Origin: DATLTV01 sp035533375 | Lineage (GTDB): Bacteria > Patescibacteriota > Minisyncoccia > UBA6257 > 2-01-FULL-56-20 | Direction: 5' to 3' | DNA length: 29,319 bases | Assembly (NCBI GenBank): GCA_035533375.1 | Contig: DATLTV010000040.1 | Location: forward strand, 1-29,319 | Shown: positions 26,925-29,319 of the stretch, one piece after another | Layout of the letters: each line of letters starts with the position of its first letter | Position numbering within the stretch: the stretch's first letter is position 1 | Translations under genes and position numbers: made by a program | The notes under the pieces: model-generated | What the model was told of the DNA's origin: nothing | Seen by the model: only the letters and a program-made list of their open reading frames with translations | The model's database searches: none

Positions 26925-27083
26925 ATGCAGGATCTTGCCACCCGCGTTGACGAACTGTCGGTTCTGCATAAGATCATCGCCGACAGAGAATCGTTGCTCG
27001 AAGAACTCAATGGGGAAATAATCGAATTAAAAAAGAAAATACCCGACGAGAGAGCGATACAAGGAGCCGTGGGGCAAAAATAG
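26925..27083 (+). CDS. Small coiled-coil peptide gene (tentative)
   Basis: 52-residue frame: MQDLATRVDELSVLHKIIAD followed by RESLLEELNGEIIELKKKIPD and a short tail. It is helical, with Leu/Ile spaced like a coiled coil and high charge. No Shine-Dalgarno and no clear promoter are seen. It may be a real small protein or a chance frame. Confidence 0.35.
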   Translation: MQDLATRVDELSVLHKIIADRESLLEELNGEIIELKKKIPDERAIQGAVGQK

Positions 27084-27139
27084 CGCCGGACGTCTTTTCG
27101 TGGCCGGGGAAAATAAAACGGTACCTGACACTGTTTTCC

Positions 27140-27580
27140 ATGCATCGGGAAGAAATGAGTACGATTATTCCAAAACTTTCTATGCATCAGCAAGTCTCAG
27201 GTAGAAAAGGGTTTATAACGCTCGTGAGCGTGCTCGTTGCGAGCGCGGTCGGTTTATCTATCGCGCTTTCTCTTCTGCTGCTTGGCCTGGGCTCTTCGCG
27301 GACCAGCTTTGCCATAAAACAATCGATGCAGGCGAGGGGTGCGGCGAATGCCTGCGCCGAAGAAGCTTTGCGCAGGGTTAAAAATTCAATCTCGTTTTCG
27401 GGGACCATAACCCTCACTCTCCCCGGGAGCACCTGTACGTATATAGTGACGAATACCGGTGGCCAAGCAAGAACGATTACCGCCTCGGGTACGGTTGGCA
27501 CCATTATCCGAAAGGTGAATATATCTATTGGCCGGATTACGCCATTTATTATGGTAAGCTCCTGGCAGGAAGGCGGATAA
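27140..27580 (+). CDS. Prepilin-like minor pilin, PilX/GspK-type N-terminus
   Basis: 146 residues; ATGs at 27140, 27155 and 27179 are possible starts. Seen: a class III leader RKG|FITLVSVLVASAVGLSIA (about residues 22-41), i.e. prepilin peptidase site and hydrophobic helix. Position +5 after the presumed cleavage is Val, not Glu, as in GspK- and PilX-type minor pilins. The globular part has one Cys pair (Cys70 in NACAEEALRRV and Cys98 in GSTCTYIV). Likely a minor pilin of a type IV pilus or competence-like system. It precedes the second prepilin gene on the same strand. Confidence 0.82.
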   Translation: MHREEMSTIIPKLSMHQQVSGRKGFITLVSVLVASAVGLSIALSLLLLGLGSSRTSFAIKQSMQARGAANACAEEALRRVKNSISFSGTITLTLPGSTCTYIVTNTGGQARTITASGTVGTIIRKVNISIGRITPFIMVSSWQEGG

Positions 27581-27608
27581 TCTCTAAAAAACGGCGCTAT
27601 GGGGCATA

Positions 27609-27635
27609 TGTAATATTATAAACCCCCGGTCGGCT
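27609..27635 (+). promoter_or_regulatory. Candidate ECF-type promoter P4 (prepilin gene)
   Basis: TGTAATA (27609-27615), exactly 15 nt, then CGGCT (27631-27635). Motif and spacing match P1, P2 and P3 of the ECF cluster 10 kb away. Predicted start near 27642, about 50 nt before the prepilin ATG. That it is recognised by the same sigma factor is inference. Confidence 0.55.
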
Positions 27636-27692
27636 TTTATATGTATATGAGCGCAGGGGTGGTCGAACTAAAATAATAATTAACCTATAAAT

Positions 27693-28208
27693 ATGAACAA
27701 ACAGAGCTATCCGCGCAACAAGGGCATATCCTCGCACCGTGAGACAAATCCGCGTCGTAGCGGCTTAAACACTGGGTTTACTCTGCTCGAAATTCTTCTC
27801 GTTGTCGCCGCCATCGGTATCTTGGCGGGCATCGTTATTTTGGCGATCAATCCAAGTAAACAGCTTGGCGATACCAGGAACGCCGAACGGAAAGTCGATG
27901 TAAATACGATTCTGAATGCCGTATATCAATACTCAATTGATAATAACGGAGCGTTGCCGTCGAGCATTACCGTGAGCTCGACCGAGATTTGCGCCACGGG
28001 CGTGGCAACGTCAACCTGTACAACCGATAACTTAGTTGACCTATCCGTCCTAACTCGTAATGAAAAATATTTAACGGCAATTCCGACTGAGCCCCAAAAA
28101 ACGAACGTGGATGGCGCGGGCTATCAGATTAAAAAATCAGTCAATGGGCGGATTACCGTGAACGCGCAATTCGCCGAACAGAGTTCGACTATTAGCGTAA
28201 CGCGATAA
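27693..28208 (+). CDS. Type IV prepilin/pseudopilin
   Basis: 171 residues. Seen: a long leader (about 27 residues) ending NTG|FTLLEILLVVAAIGILAGIVILA (about 27-51), with Glu at +5 as in major pilins and pseudopilins; then an alpha-helix with DTRNAERKVDVNTILNAVYQYS and a beta-rich globular domain with two Cys (Cys107 in STEICATG and Cys113 in TSTCTTD). Structure matches PilA/GspG-type pilins processed by a prepilin peptidase. No pilus assembly genes are in the window. Candidate ECF-type promoter P4 lies upstream. Confidence 0.92.
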   Translation: MNKQSYPRNKGISSHRETNPRRSGLNTGFTLLEILLVVAAIGILAGIVILAINPSKQLGDTRNAERKVDVNTILNAVYQYSIDNNGALPSSITVSSTEICATGVATSTCTTDNLVDLSVLTRNEKYLTAIPTEPQKTNVDGAGYQIKKSVNGRITVNAQFAEQSSTISVTR

Positions 28209-28276
28209 GTTCGTCGGGGCGCCGATTCCTCGGACGGGCAAAGAGAATAAAAATATCTTCCTTCAACTAAAAACCG

Positions 28277-28489
28277 GTGCGACAAAAACCCGGGGCGTAT
28301 GACACTATTGCGAGTTGCGATGTTGAAAAATTAAGCGACCCCCCGTCAGAAAACGGCAACGATCTTTCCCGGTTTTCGACCGCGAATGCCGCAACCGACC
28401 CCGCCCCGGGTTGTCTTGTTCAAAAAATAAACAAAAACGTCGCAAAAATTACAAAATACCTCAAACAAGAATTGGAAGGATTACCATAG
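28277..28489 (+). CDS. Short frame of uncertain status (GTG start)
   Basis: 70 residues from a GTG. Composition is plausible for a small soluble protein with a helical C-terminus KNVAKITKYLKQELEGLP, but there is no recognised motif, no promoter, and no Shine-Dalgarno. It lies in the 337-nt gap between the prepilin gene and the receiver-domain gene. It may be a real small gene or a remnant. Apart from it, nothing else is seen in that gap. Confidence 0.3.
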   Translation: MRQKPGAYDTIASCDVEKLSDPPSENGNDLSRFSTANAATDPAPGCLVQKINKNVAKITKYLKQELEGLP

Positions 28490-28545
28490 GTTCTGAGTCT
28501 TCACCCGTGCCGATATTATAAATATAAAAATATTAAATAAAAACC

Positions 28546-28974
28546 GTGGAAAAGGTAAGTGGTGAAAAATATAAAATAGCCGTTATCGAGGACGAAGAAG
28601 TTATGTCGAAATCGCTTGTGGGAGAACTTGAGGACTCGGGTTTCGCCGTAGTCAAGGCGTCTGACGGAAAACAGGGACTGGAACTCGTACTCAAAGAAAA
28701 GCCCGATCTAGTGCTCCTCGATATCGTCATGCCCAAAATGGATGGCATGACGATGCTCACAAAGCTGCGTGAATCGGGCGAATACGGCAAGCACGTAGCG
28801 ACCATTATCCTTACAAACCTGAATGCTGATACTGATAAAATCATGGGCAATGTCACTCAAAACGAACCGTCATATTACCTCGTGAAGTCGCGCTGTGCCG
28901 TTGCGGATGTGGTGGCGAAAGTAAAGTCCTGCCTGAAAATCAACACCCCTTCGCCCACAAAGACCGAACAGTAA
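28546..28974 (+). CDS. Response-regulator receiver-domain protein
   Basis: 142 residues from a GTG start; the domain begins at about residue 9, so a later ATG would truncate it. Seen: KIAVIEDEE (acidic pair Asp16, Glu17), the phospho-acceptor Asp59 in DLVLLDIVMPKMDGMTML, Thr90 in ATIILTN and Lys114 in YYLVKS, so all receiver residues are present. No DNA-binding or enzymatic output domain: it is a stand-alone receiver, as in CheY-like or phosphorelay proteins. No histidine kinase is in the window. The gene after it starts a phosphatase of the dual-specificity family. Confidence 0.94.
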   Translation: MEKVSGEKYKIAVIEDEEVMSKSLVGELEDSGFAVVKASDGKQGLELVLKEKPDLVLLDIVMPKMDGMTMLTKLRESGEYGKHVATIILTNLNADTDKIMGNVTQNEPSYYLVKSRCAVADVVAKVKSCLKINTPSPTKTEQ

Positions 28975-28996
28975 AAATACCCATGGAAGTATCGAT

Positions 28997-29319
28997 ATGA
29001 TTCCGCACGGCCCAAGAGATGTCTTTAAACATTTAACCGGACAAAAAGGTTTTGGCTACAATCAAATTACCGATGAGGTTTTCATCGGCAGTAACATGTG
29101 CTGCCAATTCGGCTTTTCCAAAGAGCTTCTCTCAAAAGGCATCCGCGCCGACATCAGCCTGGAAAATGATCGCACCGACGCACCCGAAGGCGTAGATTAT
29201 TTTTTGTGGCTTCCGACAGAGGACATGAAGCCGCCCGGCCCCAAAGAGCTTGAGATCGGGGTCAAATTCTTGGATTTTGTAATTACCAACAAAATAAAGA
29301 CTTTCATTCATTGCAAAAA
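28997..29319 (+). CDS. Dual-specificity protein phosphatase-like protein, 3' end cut by window edge
   Basis: 107 residues from the ATG at 28997 to the window edge. Seen: NQITDEVFIGSNMCCQFGFSKELL... with the DSP-type start, DYFLWLPTEDMKPPGPKELEIGVKFLDFV, and the beginning of the catalytic signature IHCK, cut just before the HCxxGxxR loop. The catalytic Cys is visible but the Arg is not. It follows the receiver-domain gene by 22 nt and is probably co-transcribed. Substrate unknown. Confidence 0.8.
   Translation, partial: MIPHGPRDVFKHLTGQKGFGYNQITDEVFIGSNMCCQFGFSKELLSKGIRADISLENDRTDAPEGVDYFLWLPTEDMKPPGPKELEIGVKFLDFVITNKIKTFIHCK

Overview
The window looks like a piece of a chromosome from a Patescibacteria (Candidate Phyla Radiation) bacterium, most likely of the Parcubacteria/Paceibacteria type. 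This is inferred, not proven. The support is compact versions of universal genes (for example a 227-residue HrcA), almost no Shine-Dalgarno sequences, promoters so close to start codons that several mRNAs would be leaderless or nearly so, prepilin-like genes, and many small membrane or secreted proteins of unknown function.

Layout. (1) 1-2955, minus strand: heat-shock operon hrcA-grpE-dnaK; dnaK runs off the left edge. (2) 2956-3840: no gene, but a 306-bp multi-hairpin element and several short palindromic repeats. (3) 3848-12331, minus strand: a single-polypeptide RNA polymerase rpoB-rpoC fusion (2243 residues), then rpsF, ssb and rplK. (4) 12854-17371, minus strand: a probable ECF sigma regulon. 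It holds the sigma factor, a putative membrane anti-sigma factor, a cupredoxin, a DoxX-like protein, a VKOR, a secreted thrombospondin-1-like protein, a small anchored protein and an FNR-type flavin reductase. (5) 17561-24102, minus strand: isoprenylcysteine-methyltransferase-like protein, tRNA-Ser(GCU), PAP2 phosphatase, rpsR, nusG, secE, gyrB, a coiled-coil protein and a secreted S53 (sedolisin) peptidase. (6) 24257-25102, minus strand: small membrane proteins, including a 31-residue pilin-like peptide. (7) 25293-29319: a PadR regulator with a partner membrane protein, a DUF488 protein (minus strand), two prepilin-like genes, a receiver-domain protein and the start of a dual-specificity phosphatase.

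How the genes work together. The most interesting unit is region 4. Three minus-strand promoters there share TGTAATA-N15-CGRCT with identical spacing. They lie before the sigma gene, before cupredoxin-doxX-VKOR, and before the thrombospondin-like/anchored/flavin-reductase operon. This suggests an autoregulated ECF sigma factor driving an envelope redox and disulfide module. A fourth copy with the same spacing lies on the plus strand before the prepilin gene at 27693, possibly linking pili to the same regulon. The cupredoxin appears to have lost three of four type 1 copper ligands.

Two genome-architecture features also stand out. The first is the rpoB-rpoC fusion. The second is an apparent exchange of rplK and rpsR between the usual rpsF-ssb-rpsR and secE-nusG-rplK groups, with each exchanged gene next to its own family of short repeated words.
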